A stretch of DNA of 64,000 nt, from contig NZ_JAUSZI010000002.1 of the NCBI RefSeq assembly GCF_030817415.1, positions 8,866,001 through 8,930,000 on the forward strand. The letters are read 5' to 3'. Below are positions 8,489 to 16,981 of this stretch, one piece after another. The position numbers were made by a program, and so were the translations under genes. This DNA is from Streptomyces umbrinus (lineage in GTDB: Bacteria; Actinomycetota; Actinomycetes; Streptomycetales; Streptomycetaceae). The notes beneath the pieces are model-generated. The model saw only the letters and a list, made by a program, of their open reading frames with translations. It was not told where the DNA came from and ran no database searches. The stretch's first letter is position 1. Each line of letters begins with the position of its first letter.

Positions 8489-9330
8489 TGAACAACGAGT
8501 CGCTGGTCCTGCGCGTCGCGGGCCACCCGGTCGGCCGTTACATCGCCCGGCCCGAGCTGCCGCCGAAGCTGTCGCCGCGTCCGTACTTCCACCCCGTCAC
8601 CACCCTGGCCGGCACGGCTGTCACCGAGATCGGCCCCGCCGACCACATCCACCACCTCGGCGTCGGTGTCGCCGTTCCCGACGTCGAGGGGTTCAACTTC
8701 TGGGGCGGTCGCACGTACGTACGCGACCAGGGGCCGACCGAGCTGGACAACCACGGGGCCCAGCGGCACTCCACGTTCCAGCTCCGCGACCCGGACGGCT
8801 TCGTGGAGGAGCTGCGCTGGGTCGCGGCGGGCGGTGAGCTGCTGCGCGAGCGGCGTACGGCCGCTGCGACCGAACTCACCGACACCGCCTGGGCGTTGGA
8901 CTTCACGTTCTCGCTCACCAACACGACAGCCGAGCCCCTGTCGATCGGCAGCCCGGCGACCAACGGCAGGACCGGCGCGGCCTACGGCGGCTTCTTCTGG
9001 CGGGCCCGCAAGGAGGCCGCCGCGCCCGCGGTGTTCACCGCCGGCACCGAGGGCGAGGAGACCGTGCACGGAGCACGCGCCGACTGGCTGGCGCTCGTGG
9101 GCACCAACTGGACGCTGGTGTTCGCCGGGGCCACCGAGCGGACCCGCCGCGACCCGTGGTTCGTGCGCACCGCCGAGTACCCGGGCGTCGGCTCGTCCCT
9201 CGCCCACGAGGAACGGCTGCCGGTCCCGGCCGGGGAGACCGTCGTACGCCGGGTCGTCACCGTCGTCGCCGACGGCCGCCTCGACCGGGGCGAGGCCGCG
9301 GCCCTCGTCCGCAAGGCGGTGAGTCCATGA
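8488..9330 (+). CDS. DUF6807 / PmoA-family protein of unknown function
   Basis: A 280-residue soluble protein resembling the family named PmoA (methane oxygenase-like), now DUF6807. Recognisable blocks are YFHPVTTLAGTAVTEIGPADHIHHLGV, cut here to the HIHHLG core near residue 55, then FNFWGGRTYV and a late GTNWTLVF. The name is misleading: the protein is not a membrane methane monooxygenase, and these proteins commonly sit beside Gfo/Idh dehydrogenases and glycosidases in carbohydrate loci. Histidines in HIHHLG could bind a metal. It overlaps the oxidoreductase stop (TGATG) and the GH43 start (ATGA). Confidence 0.8.
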   Translation: MNNESLVLRVAGHPVGRYIARPELPPKLSPRPYFHPVTTLAGTAVTEIGPADHIHHLGVGVAVPDVEGFNFWGGRTYVRDQGPTELDNHGAQRHSTFQLRDPDGFVEELRWVAAGGELLRERRTAAATELTDTAWALDFTFSLTNTTAEPLSIGSPATNGRTGAAYGGFFWRARKEAAAPAVFTAGTEGEETVHGARADWLALVGTNWTLVFAGATERTRRDPWFVRTAEYPGVGSSLAHEERLPVPAGETVVRRVVTVVADGRLDRGEAAALVRKAVSP

Positions 9331-10877
9331 GCGGCCAGAGCGCACCCGCCTTCACCGCCGACCTCGGCGACGGCACGTACCGCAACCCGGTTCTGAACGC
9401 CGACTGGTCCGACCCCGACCTCATCCGCGTCGGTGACGACTACTACCTGACCGCCTCCAGCTTCGGCCGCGTCCCGGGCCTGCCGCTCCTGCACTCCCGA
9501 GACCTCGTCAACTGGACGCTCGTCGGCCACGCCTTACAACTCCTCGAACCAGCAAGGGAGTTCAGGAAGCCACGCCATGACCGCGGTGTCTGGGCACCGT
9601 CGTTGCGCCACCACGAGGACCGCTTCTGGATCTTCTGGGGCGACCCGGACCATGGTATCTACCAGGTCAACGCCCCCGAGATACGCGGCCCTTGGACCCG
9701 CCCCCACCTCGTCAAGGCGGGCAAGGGACTCATCGACGCCTGCCCGCTGTGGGACGAGGAGACCGGCGAGGCATACCTCGTGCACGCCTGGGCCAAGTCC
9801 CGCTCCGGCGTCAAGAACCGGCTCACCGGCCATCGGATGCGGCCCGACGCGACCGGGCTGCTCGACGACGGCAAGGTGATCGTCGACGGCGACCGCATAC
9901 CCGGCTGGTTCACGCTCGAAGGGCCGAAGCTGTACCGGCACGACGGCTGGTTCTGGATCTTCGCCCCGGCCGGCGGCGTCGAGACCGGCTGGCAGGGCGC
10001 GTTGCGCTCCCGCGACTTCTTCGGACCGTATGAGGAGAGGGTCGTCCTGGAGCAGGGCGACACCGACGTCAACGGCCCCCACCAGGGCGGCTGGGTGCGC
10101 ACCCCGTCCGGCGAGCACTGGTTCGCGCACTTCCAGGAGAAGGGCGCGTACGGGAGGGTCGTCCACCTCCAGCCCATGCGCTGGGGCACGGACGGCTGGC
10201 CGGTCCTCGGGGACGAGGGCGCCCCCGTCGCCGTACACCGCAAGCCCGACCTGCCGCGGCAGCCGCTGTCGGCGCCCGCCACCGACGACGACTTCCCCGG
10301 CGGGAGGTTCGGACGGCAGTGGCAGTGGACCGCCAACCCGCAGGACGGCTGGGCGACCCAGCACTCGGGCGACGGGTTGCGGCTGGCCTGCGTACGGACG
10401 GTCGACGCGCAGGATCTGCGCAAGTTACCGAACGTGCTCACCCAGCGGCTGCCCGGGACCCCGTGCACCGTCGAGGTCGGGCTGAGGCTCGACGCCGAGG
10501 AGCCGGGCGCGCGGGCCGGACTCGCCGTCCTGGGCGACGCGTTCAGCTGGATCGGGCTCGAACGGGGGGCCGACGGGACGGTCCACCTCGTGCACCGGTT
10601 CGCCGAGTCGGTCGCCGAGCGCGAGCGGGACGCCGCGCATCCGCGGCTCGCGCCCGAGGGACGGGTGCGGCTGCGGATCGAGGCCGGCGCAGGGGCGCGC
10701 TGCCGCTTCTCCCACGACCTCGGGACCGGCTGGGAGCCCTCCGGCCAGATCTTCGCCGCCACCCCCTGGCGCTGGGTCGGCGCCCTGCTCGGCCTTGTCG
10801 CACTCGCGCCGAACGGCGGGGGACACGCCGGGGCGGCCACGTTCACGCAGTTCCGCATCACCGCGCCACCTGTCTGA
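9327..10877 (+). CDS. Glycoside hydrolase family 43 (beta-xylosidase / arabinofuranosidase type)
   Basis: A 516-residue enzyme with no obvious signal peptide, hence probably cytoplasmic and acting on imported oligosaccharides. The five-bladed propeller carries the three acidic residues of GH43: Asp29 (general base, DWSDPD), Asp137 (GLIDACPLW) and Glu198 (general acid, TLEGPKLY). Residues of about 325-516 form the C-terminal beta-sandwich seen in xylosidase-type GH43 proteins. ATG 9327 overlaps the previous stop. It ends a six-gene coupled unit starting at 4073, consistent with trimming xylose or arabinose from pectin or hemicellulose fragments. Confidence 0.9.
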   Translation: MSGQSAPAFTADLGDGTYRNPVLNADWSDPDLIRVGDDYYLTASSFGRVPGLPLLHSRDLVNWTLVGHALQLLEPAREFRKPRHDRGVWAPSLRHHEDRFWIFWGDPDHGIYQVNAPEIRGPWTRPHLVKAGKGLIDACPLWDEETGEAYLVHAWAKSRSGVKNRLTGHRMRPDATGLLDDGKVIVDGDRIPGWFTLEGPKLYRHDGWFWIFAPAGGVETGWQGALRSRDFFGPYEERVVLEQGDTDVNGPHQGGWVRTPSGEHWFAHFQEKGAYGRVVHLQPMRWGTDGWPVLGDEGAPVAVHRKPDLPRQPLSAPATDDDFPGGRFGRQWQWTANPQDGWATQHSGDGLRLACVRTVDAQDLRKLPNVLTQRLPGTPCTVEVGLRLDAEEPGARAGLAVLGDAFSWIGLERGADGTVHLVHRFAESVAERERDAAHPRLAPEGRVRLRIEAGAGARCRFSHDLGTGWEPSGQIFAATPWRWVGALLGLVALAPNGGGHAGAATFTQFRITAPPV

Positions 10878-10919
10878 TCGCTTCAAGTCATCACCGTTGT
10901 ACGCCTGTTGGGAGCCGCA

Positions 10920-12056
10920 ATGACGCACTTCCGTAGCAGCAAGCGCTTGCCCGGACCGGGTTCCGGGCCGGGGCTCGGTGCCGGGCCCGGCCCTGGCCCC
11001 GGCCGGACCCTGGTCACGGTCACCGCCCTGGTGGCCTCACTGGGGCTCGGGGTCATCGCCCCGGCCGAGGCGGCGTCCGAGAGTGCCGGCCGGACCGCCG
11101 AGGCCCACGGTTTCGCGTCCCTGGAGGGCGGTACGACGGGAGGCGCCGGCGGCGAGGTCGTCACCGTGACCACCCAGGCCGACCTGGAGCGCTACGCGGC
11201 AGCCGAGGGGCCGTACGTCATCCGGGTCGCCGGGACGATCAAGGCCGAGCCGTTCGGCGCGAACGTCGTCGTGGCCTCGGACAAGACCATCATCGGCGTC
11301 GGCACGGCCGGGGAACTCGTCCAGGGCGAGCTGCACCTCACGCCCGGCACCCACAACGTGATCATCCGCAACCTGACGATCCGCGACTCGTACGTCGAGG
11401 GCAACTGGGACTGCAAGGACACCGACTTCGACGGCATCCAGATGGACACCGTCCACCACGTCTGGGTCGACCACAACCGCTTCTCGCGGATCTGCGACGG
11501 GCAGCTCGACATCCGCAAGGACAGCGAGTACGTCACCGTCTCCTACAACCGCTTCGAGAACAACAACAAGACCTTCGGCATCGGCTGGACGCCGAACGTG
11601 AAGACGCAGATCACCATCGACCACAACTGGTTCCGCGGCACCAAGCAGCGCAATCCGTCGGCCGACAACTGCGCCTACGCACACCTCTACAACAACTACA
11701 TGACCGCCCAGGCGGACCCCGGCGACCCCGTATGGACGTACGGCAACTGGTCGCGGGGCCGGACCAAGATGGTCATCGAGAACAGCTACTACAGGGACGT
11801 CCAGCACCCCTACCAGGCCGACGCCACCGCCGAGTTGGTGCAGCGCGGGTCGATCCTGAAGAACACCGGCGGGCGCCAGGAGGCGTGGGGCACGGCCTTC
11901 GACCCGCGGGACTTCTACGACTACCGGCTCGACCCGGCGGCGGCCGTCCCCGCGCTCGTGTCCAGGTTCTCCGGTCCGCAGAAGGGCCTCGGTGCCCACA
12001 CCGTCGCAGACCGACCCGCCGCGACCGGCAACCGGGCATCCGACGCCCGCCATTGA
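10920..12056 (+). CDS. Secreted pectate lyase, family 1, with Gly/Pro-rich signal region
   Basis: A 378-residue exported PL1 protein. ATG 10920 follows GGGAG; an upstream TTG at 10908 is less likely. The export signal is unusual: between the basic start and the hydrophobic core lie about 18 residues made almost only of Gly and Pro (GPGSGPGLGAGPGPGPGR). Family blocks are VIIRNLTIRDSY, VWVDHNRFS, DGQLDIRKDSEYVTVSYN and WFRGTKQRNPSA. Arg244 matches the catalytic arginine, but the arginine usual five residues on is Asp249, so it belongs to a different PL1 branch from the other two. A palindrome, GCAAGCGCTTGC (10939-10950), lies at its 5' end. Confidence 0.88.
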   Translation: MTHFRSSKRLPGPGSGPGLGAGPGPGPGRTLVTVTALVASLGLGVIAPAEAASESAGRTAEAHGFASLEGGTTGGAGGEVVTVTTQADLERYAAAEGPYVIRVAGTIKAEPFGANVVVASDKTIIGVGTAGELVQGELHLTPGTHNVIIRNLTIRDSYVEGNWDCKDTDFDGIQMDTVHHVWVDHNRFSRICDGQLDIRKDSEYVTVSYNRFENNNKTFGIGWTPNVKTQITIDHNWFRGTKQRNPSADNCAYAHLYNNYMTAQADPGDPVWTYGNWSRGRTKMVIENSYYRDVQHPYQADATAELVQRGSILKNTGGRQEAWGTAFDPRDFYDYRLDPAAAVPALVSRFSGPQKGLGAHTVADRPAATGNRASDARH

Positions 12057-12121
12057 CCCCCACAGCTTCACAACGTCACAGCGACACAACCCTCGTTGGA
12101 TCCAGAAGAAGAGAGCCGATC

Positions 12122-13483
12122 ATGAAGACCAGTATGCGCAGGAGCAGTAGAGGAGCGCGCCGCTCCGCCGCCGCCGTCGCCGTGAGTGCCGTACTCGCGC
12201 TGACCGCCACGGCCTGCGGTGACGACGGCAGCGGGGCGGCGGGCGACAAGGGCGCCGACGGCAGCGGCAAGGGCAAGGTCGTCTTCTGGGACAACAACGG
12301 CGGTGTCCGCACCGACATCTGGAAGGAGATCATCGCCGACTTCGAGAAGGCGAACCCGGACATCGAGATCGAGTACGTCGGGATCGCCGCCACCGAGTAC
12401 CAGTCCAAGGTCGACACCGCCCTCCAGGGCGGCGGGCTGCCTGACGTCGGTGGTGTCGGCGCGGCGATGCTCGCCGGGTTCGCCGCCCAGAACGCGCTGG
12501 AGCCGCTGGACGACCGCCTCGGCAAGTCCTCCCTCAACGGCAAGCTCAACGAGGACATGGTCAAGTCGCTGAAGGCCGCCGGCGGCCGGGACGACACGCT
12601 GTACTCGATTCCGACCTCCGCCAACAACGGCGTCCTCTACTACCGCACCGACCTGTTCAAGCAGGCGGGCCTGGACGAGCCGACCACCTGGGATAACTTC
12701 TACGAGGCCGCCGACAAGCTCACCGACAAGGGCAAGAACGAGTTCGGCTACACCATCCGCGGCGGCGCCGGCTCCATCGCCCAGGCCCTCGACGCGATGT
12801 ACGGCCAGTCCGGCATCACGTCCTTCTGGGACACCGGCAACGAGAAGACCACGGTCAACGACCCGAAGAACGTGGCCGCTCTGGAGAAGTACGTGGGCCT
12901 CTTCAAGAAGGTCACCCCGGCCGCCGACCTCAACAACGACTTCACCAAGATGGTCGCCCAGTGGGACTCCGGCACGATCGGAATGCTGAACCACAACCTG
13001 GGCTCCTACCAGGACCATGTGAAGGCGCTCGGCGTCGACAAGTTCCGCGGTATTCCGCAGCCGGTCGGACCCGGTGGCAAGCGGGTCCAGGTCTCCAACC
13101 CCGTGGACGGTCTTGGGCTGTTCAAGAGCTCCAAGAACAAGGACGCCGCCTGGAAGTTCATCGACTTCGCGACCTCGAAGGCGGAGAACTCCAAGTTCAA
13201 CGAGGCGGCGGGGCAGGTGCCGTCGAACAACGACGCCGCGAAGGACGCGTGGGTTTCGAAGGCCGAGCCGACGAAGCTGGCCGCCGAGGCGTTGAGTGAT
13301 GGGTCCACGACCATCGTTCAGCTGCCGTACTACCTGCCCGACTGGAACACCATTTCCAAGACGGACAACGAGCCGGCGTTCCAGAAGGTCATGAACGGGT
13401 CCATGAGCGCCAAGGACTTCCTGGACACCCTGGCCGATCAGCTCAATGAGGCCCAGACGGAGTGGAACGAGCAGAAGGGCTAG
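12122..13483 (+). CDS. Extracellular sugar-binding lipoprotein of an ABC importer
   Basis: A 453-residue solute-binding protein (family 1). Residues 1-27 form a lipoprotein signal with lipobox LTATAC; the cysteine would be lipidated and anchor the protein outside the membrane. Mature features are VVFWDNNGG, WKEIIADFEKANPDIEI and, late, the DFLDTLADQL helix common in oligosaccharide-binding proteins. The ribosome site AGAAGAGAG precedes ATG 12122. It very likely feeds the permeases at 4073-5907 although more than 6 kb of enzyme genes separate them; it is preceded by its own 65-base gap and may be expressed more strongly. Confidence 0.92.
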   Translation: MKTSMRRSSRGARRSAAAVAVSAVLALTATACGDDGSGAAGDKGADGSGKGKVVFWDNNGGVRTDIWKEIIADFEKANPDIEIEYVGIAATEYQSKVDTALQGGGLPDVGGVGAAMLAGFAAQNALEPLDDRLGKSSLNGKLNEDMVKSLKAAGGRDDTLYSIPTSANNGVLYYRTDLFKQAGLDEPTTWDNFYEAADKLTDKGKNEFGYTIRGGAGSIAQALDAMYGQSGITSFWDTGNEKTTVNDPKNVAALEKYVGLFKKVTPAADLNNDFTKMVAQWDSGTIGMLNHNLGSYQDHVKALGVDKFRGIPQPVGPGGKRVQVSNPVDGLGLFKSSKNKDAAWKFIDFATSKAENSKFNEAAGQVPSNNDAAKDAWVSKAEPTKLAAEALSDGSTTIVQLPYYLPDWNTISKTDNEPAFQKVMNGSMSAKDFLDTLADQLNEAQTEWNEQKG

Positions 13484-13536
13484 GCGGGCCCGCACTTTGC
13501 AGGGGGACCGACCGTGGGGGACTGCGGGGCCGTTGT

Positions 13537-13571
13537 GGCTGGTCGCGCAGTTCCCCGCGCCCCTGAAGGGG
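13537..13571. repeat. Dispersed GGCTGGTCGCGCAG repeat, copy A, with hairpin
   Basis: A copy of the dispersed GC-rich repeat family beginning GGCTGGTCGCGCAGTT, ending in GCCCC-TGAA-GGGGC, a small hairpin (13558-13571). It lies between the binding-protein stop and the esterase start, so it could attenuate read-through. Confidence 0.75.
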
Positions 13572-13615
13572 CCTGCACCAACCGCAGCTTTCCCATGTCC
13601 GAAAGGCACATCGTC

Positions 13616-14419
13616 GTGTCACTCACCCGCAGACAGGTCACCACCGCGGCGCTTGCCGCCGTTCCCCTCGCCGTCGCGGCGACGGGGCCCGCTGCCGCCG
13701 CCTCCCCGCAGGGGCGGCCCCGAGAGCGCACCCTCTATATCGCCGGTGATTCCACCGCCGCCCAGAAATACGCCGATGCCGCGCCCGAGACCGGCTGGGG
13801 CATGGCCCTTCCGTTCTTTCTGCGGGAGCGGTTCGCCGTCGCCAACCATGCGGTGAACGGGCGTAGTTCGAAGAGCTTCATCGACGAAGGGCGTCTCGAC
13901 GTCATTCTCGCCGCGATCCGGCCCGGTGATCTCCTTCTCGTCCAGTTCGGGCACAACGACTCCAAGGTCGCCGATCCCACGCGGTACACCGAGCCGTGGA
14001 CGACGTATCAGGACTATCTCCGTCAGTACGTCGACGGGGCGCGGGCGCGGGGGGCGCGGCCCGTGCTTGCCACGTCCGTGGAGCGGCGGAAGTTCGATGC
14101 CGGTGGGGGTGCCGTGGGCACCCATGGCGACTATCCCGCGGCTGTTCGGGCCCTCTCCGCGGAGGAGGGGGTGGCGTTGCTCGATATTCAGGCTCTGTCG
14201 ATTGCCCTCTGGCAGCGGCTCGGTGTCGAGGAGACCAAGAAGTACTTCAACTGGACTGCCACCGAGCAGGACAACACGCATTTCAATCCGCCCGGGGCCA
14301 TTGCTGTGGCTCGGATGGTGGGTGCCGAGTTGCTGCGTCGGCGGGTTCTGGTGCGTCGGGATGTTCGGCGGCTCGGCGAAGTGATTCCTGAGTCTTGGAT
14401 CAGTTGGCCTGAGTCTTAG
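13616..14419 (+). CDS. Secreted rhamnogalacturonan acetylesterase (SGNH, CE12-like)
   Basis: A 267-residue exported esterase that removes acetyl groups from rhamnogalacturonan I. GTG 13616 is chosen because GAAAGG sits nine bases upstream; ATG 13595 is the alternative. The N-terminus LTRRQVTTAALAAVPLAVAA looks like a twin-arginine (Tat) signal. SGNH blocks are GDSTAAQ (Ser46), GRSSKS, FGHND and DNTHFNP (Asp219, His222), matching the catalytic triad and oxyanion hole of the family. Its place between pectate lyases and pectinesterases supports a role in clearing pectin hairy regions. Confidence 0.9.
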   Translation: MSLTRRQVTTAALAAVPLAVAATGPAAAASPQGRPRERTLYIAGDSTAAQKYADAAPETGWGMALPFFLRERFAVANHAVNGRSSKSFIDEGRLDVILAAIRPGDLLLVQFGHNDSKVADPTRYTEPWTTYQDYLRQYVDGARARGARPVLATSVERRKFDAGGGAVGTHGDYPAAVRALSAEEGVALLDIQALSIALWQRLGVEETKKYFNWTATEQDNTHFNPPGAIAVARMVGAELLRRRVLVRRDVRRLGEVIPESWISWPES

Positions 14420-14460
14420 TGCTGCCGCTGAAGGTTTGTTTGCGGCTGCTGGTCCGTTGT

Positions 14461-14490
14461 GGCTTGTCGCGCAGTTCCCCGCGCCCCTGA
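14461..14490. repeat. Dispersed GGCTGGTCGCGCAG repeat, copy B
   Basis: A copy with one change (GGCTTGTCGCGCAGTT) lying in the 111-base gap between the esterase and the next pectate lyase. Confidence 0.7.
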
Positions 14491-14530
14491 GTAAGTTGCC
14501 CTGCTCCTCATTTGGAAGGAACCCGCACTC

Positions 14531-15859
14531 ATGCGTTCTCGTGTATGGCATGCCCATGTCATTACATCCCTTGCTGGATGTACCGCTCTCGTTCTCGGTG
14601 TCACCGGGACCGTCGCTCATGCCCAGGTCGCACCGGCCGCCCAGGGGCGTGACCTCGGGCGCGAGGTCCTCGCCGTCGGTGACGGCTGGGGGTCCGAGGG
14701 GGCCGGTACCACCGGTGGTTCGACCGCCACCGCCGAGCACGTCTACACCGTCACCAACTGGGCCGAGTTCAAGGCCGCGTTGAAGGCCGGTGGGGACGCG
14801 CCGAAGGTCATCAAGGTCAAGGGGGTCATCGATCCGGTGGCCGAGGGGTGTGCCTCCTTCGCGGCGCCGGGGTACGACTTCGACGCGTATCTGGAGAAGT
14901 ACTCGCCGGAGAACTGGGGGCTCGACAAGGACCTGTCCGGAGAGCCCGCCGACAGCCCCGAGGGACTGCGGGCCGCCTCCGCCGCCAACCAGGACAAGGC
15001 GATCAAGGCGAACGTCCCCGCCAACACCACCATCGTCGGGGTCGGCAGGAACGCCGGGATCAGAGGCGGCAGCCTGCAGATCAAGGGCGTCGACAACGTC
15101 ATCCTGCGCAACCTCACCATCGAGGCACCGCTGGACTGCTTCCCGCAGTGGGACCCGACCGACACCGATACCGGCGCCTGGAACTCCGAGTACGACGCGG
15201 TCGTCGTCTACGGCTCCACCCATGTGTGGGTCGACCACAACACCCTGACCGACGGCCGCTACCCCGACAGCACACTGCCGACGTACTACGGCCAGACCTA
15301 CCAGCAGCACGACGGCCTGCTCGACGTCGTGCGCGGCGCCAACTACGTGACGGTGTCCTGGAATTCGGTCGAGGACCACGACAAGACCATGCTGATCGGC
15401 AACAGCGACGGCGCCGGTTCGACCGACGCCGGCAAGCTCAAGGTCACGCTCCACCACAACCGCTTCGAGGGCATCGTGGAGCGTGCGCCGCGCGTCCGGT
15501 TCGGGCAGGTCGACGCGTACAACAACCACTTCGTCGTGGCGAAGGGACAGTCGTACGGATACACCTTCGGCATCGGCGCCTCCTCGCAGCTGTACGCCTC
15601 GGACAACGCCTTCTCGCTGCCCGCCGGTGTCAGCGCCGCCAAGACCCTGAAGAAGTGGAACGAGGCCCCGCTCACCGCCGAGAACAACTATGTCAACGGG
15701 AAGTTGACCGATCTCATCGCCGTCCACAACGCGGAGATCCCGGGGGAGACCCTCCAGTCGGGGGCCGGGTGGACCCCGACCCTGCGTACGAAGGTCGACT
15801 CGCCGCGGGCCGTGCCCGGCATCGTCGGCGGCCGGGCCGGTGCCGGAAAGGTCTGCTGA
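14531..15859 (+). CDS. Secreted pectate lyase, polysaccharide lyase family 1
   Basis: A 442-residue exported enzyme, the closest paralogue of the lyase at 5904. The signal peptide is residues 1-31 (core LAGCTALVLGVTGTVAHA). Family blocks are VILRNLTIEAPLDCFPQWD, VWVDHNTLTDGRYPD, DGLLDV, VTVSWNSVEDHDKTMLIG and RAPRVRFGQ with Arg318 and Arg323 at the catalytic and substrate positions. AAGGA lies 11 bases before ATG 14531. It lacks the repeat-encoded insertion present in its paralogue. It is followed after two bases by the pectinesterase pair, so these are probably co-transcribed. Confidence 0.93.
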   Translation: MRSRVWHAHVITSLAGCTALVLGVTGTVAHAQVAPAAQGRDLGREVLAVGDGWGSEGAGTTGGSTATAEHVYTVTNWAEFKAALKAGGDAPKVIKVKGVIDPVAEGCASFAAPGYDFDAYLEKYSPENWGLDKDLSGEPADSPEGLRAASAANQDKAIKANVPANTTIVGVGRNAGIRGGSLQIKGVDNVILRNLTIEAPLDCFPQWDPTDTDTGAWNSEYDAVVVYGSTHVWVDHNTLTDGRYPDSTLPTYYGQTYQQHDGLLDVVRGANYVTVSWNSVEDHDKTMLIGNSDGAGSTDAGKLKVTLHHNRFEGIVERAPRVRFGQVDAYNNHFVVAKGQSYGYTFGIGASSQLYASDNAFSLPAGVSAAKTLKKWNEAPLTAENNYVNGKLTDLIAVHNAEIPGETLQSGAGWTPTLRTKVDSPRAVPGIVGGRAGAGKVC

Positions 15860-15861
15860 CC

Positions 15862-16980
15862 ATGACCTTGCCGGCACCCGTCAGCAGACGGTCCTTCGTC
15901 GTCGCGAGCGTGGGCGCCGCCCTCGCACTGGGGCTCTCCTCCCAGGCCCGGGCCGACGCGCGTGGGCGGTCCCCCTTCGGGCGGTACGGCTCGCCGTCGG
16001 CGCGGCTGAACGAGCGCACCCTGTACGTCCACCCCGGCGGCCTCGGCGACCACACCACCGTCCAGGCGGCTGTGAACGCCGCAAGTGGCAGTGGGTACAC
16101 GCTCGTCATCGCCCCGGGTACGTACCGGGAGACGGTCTCCGTCAGCGTCGCCCGTACGGACATGACCTGGATCGGGGCCTCGGGCGAGGCGCGGGACATC
16201 GTGGTCGTGTACGACAACGCGGCCGGTACTCCGAAGCCCGGCGGCGGCACGTACGGCACGACCGGGTCGGCGACCACCCTCGTGCAGGCCGACGGATTCA
16301 CCGCGCGGGACCTCACCTTCGCCAACGACTGGCTGCGCGCCGACCACCCCGGTATCAGCGGCACCCAGGCCGTCGCCATCAAGGTGCAGGGCGACCGTTC
16401 GGCGTTCCTGCGCTGCCGGTTCCTCGGCCACCAGGACACCCTGTACGCCGACTCGATGGCACTCGGCGCCTTCGCCCGGCAGTACTACCGGGACTGTTAC
16501 GTCGAGGGTGACGTGGACTTCGTGTTCGGGCGGGCCACGGCCGTGTACGAGAACTGTCACTTCCGGACGCTGATCAGAGATGACCTGACCGGGGCTCCGT
16601 ACGGGTTCGTGTTCGCGCCCTCCACCGCGGGCGCCAACCCGCGCGGCTACCTGGTGACCGGTGGCCGGATCTCCAGCGAGGCGCCGGACGCCTACTACAA
16701 GCTGGCCCGCCCGTGGGTGCCCAGCTCGGACACCACCGCCCGGCCCATGCTCACCGTGCGCGGGACCCGCCTCGGTGCCGGGATCGACGCGGTCGAGCCC
16801 TACACCAACATGTCGTCGGGCTTCCCGTGGCAGGACCAGAGGTTCGCCGAGTACCGGAACACGGGACCGGGCGCCGTGGTCTCCGTACCGGAGAACCGGC
16901 CTCAGCTCACCTCCGCCGAGGCCCGGTCGCACACCCGGGAGGTCTACCTCGGCGACTGGACCCCCTGGAAGGGGTGCTGA
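15862..16980 (+). CDS. Secreted pectinesterase (CE8), first of a tandem pair
   Basis: A 372-residue exported pectin methylesterase that turns methyl-pectin into the polygalacturonate used by the lyases. The N-terminus VSRRSFVVASVGAALALGL is a twin-arginine (Tat) signal. The beta-helix core contains Gln191-Asp192 (GHQDTLYAD), the nucleophile Asp219 (GDVDFVFG) and Arg283 (LARPWVP). It starts two bases after the lyase stop. Bases 16476-16535 are identical to the matching segment of the next gene, including every third codon position, across the active site. Confidence 0.93.
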   Translation: MTLPAPVSRRSFVVASVGAALALGLSSQARADARGRSPFGRYGSPSARLNERTLYVHPGGLGDHTTVQAAVNAASGSGYTLVIAPGTYRETVSVSVARTDMTWIGASGEARDIVVVYDNAAGTPKPGGGTYGTTGSATTLVQADGFTARDLTFANDWLRADHPGISGTQAVAIKVQGDRSAFLRCRFLGHQDTLYADSMALGAFARQYYRDCYVEGDVDFVFGRATAVYENCHFRTLIRDDLTGAPYGFVFAPSTAGANPRGYLVTGGRISSEAPDAYYKLARPWVPSSDTTARPMLTVRGTRLGAGIDAVEPYTNMSSGFPWQDQRFAEYRNTGPGAVVSVPENRPQLTSAEARSHTREVYLGDWTPWKGC

Positions 16981-16981
16981 C

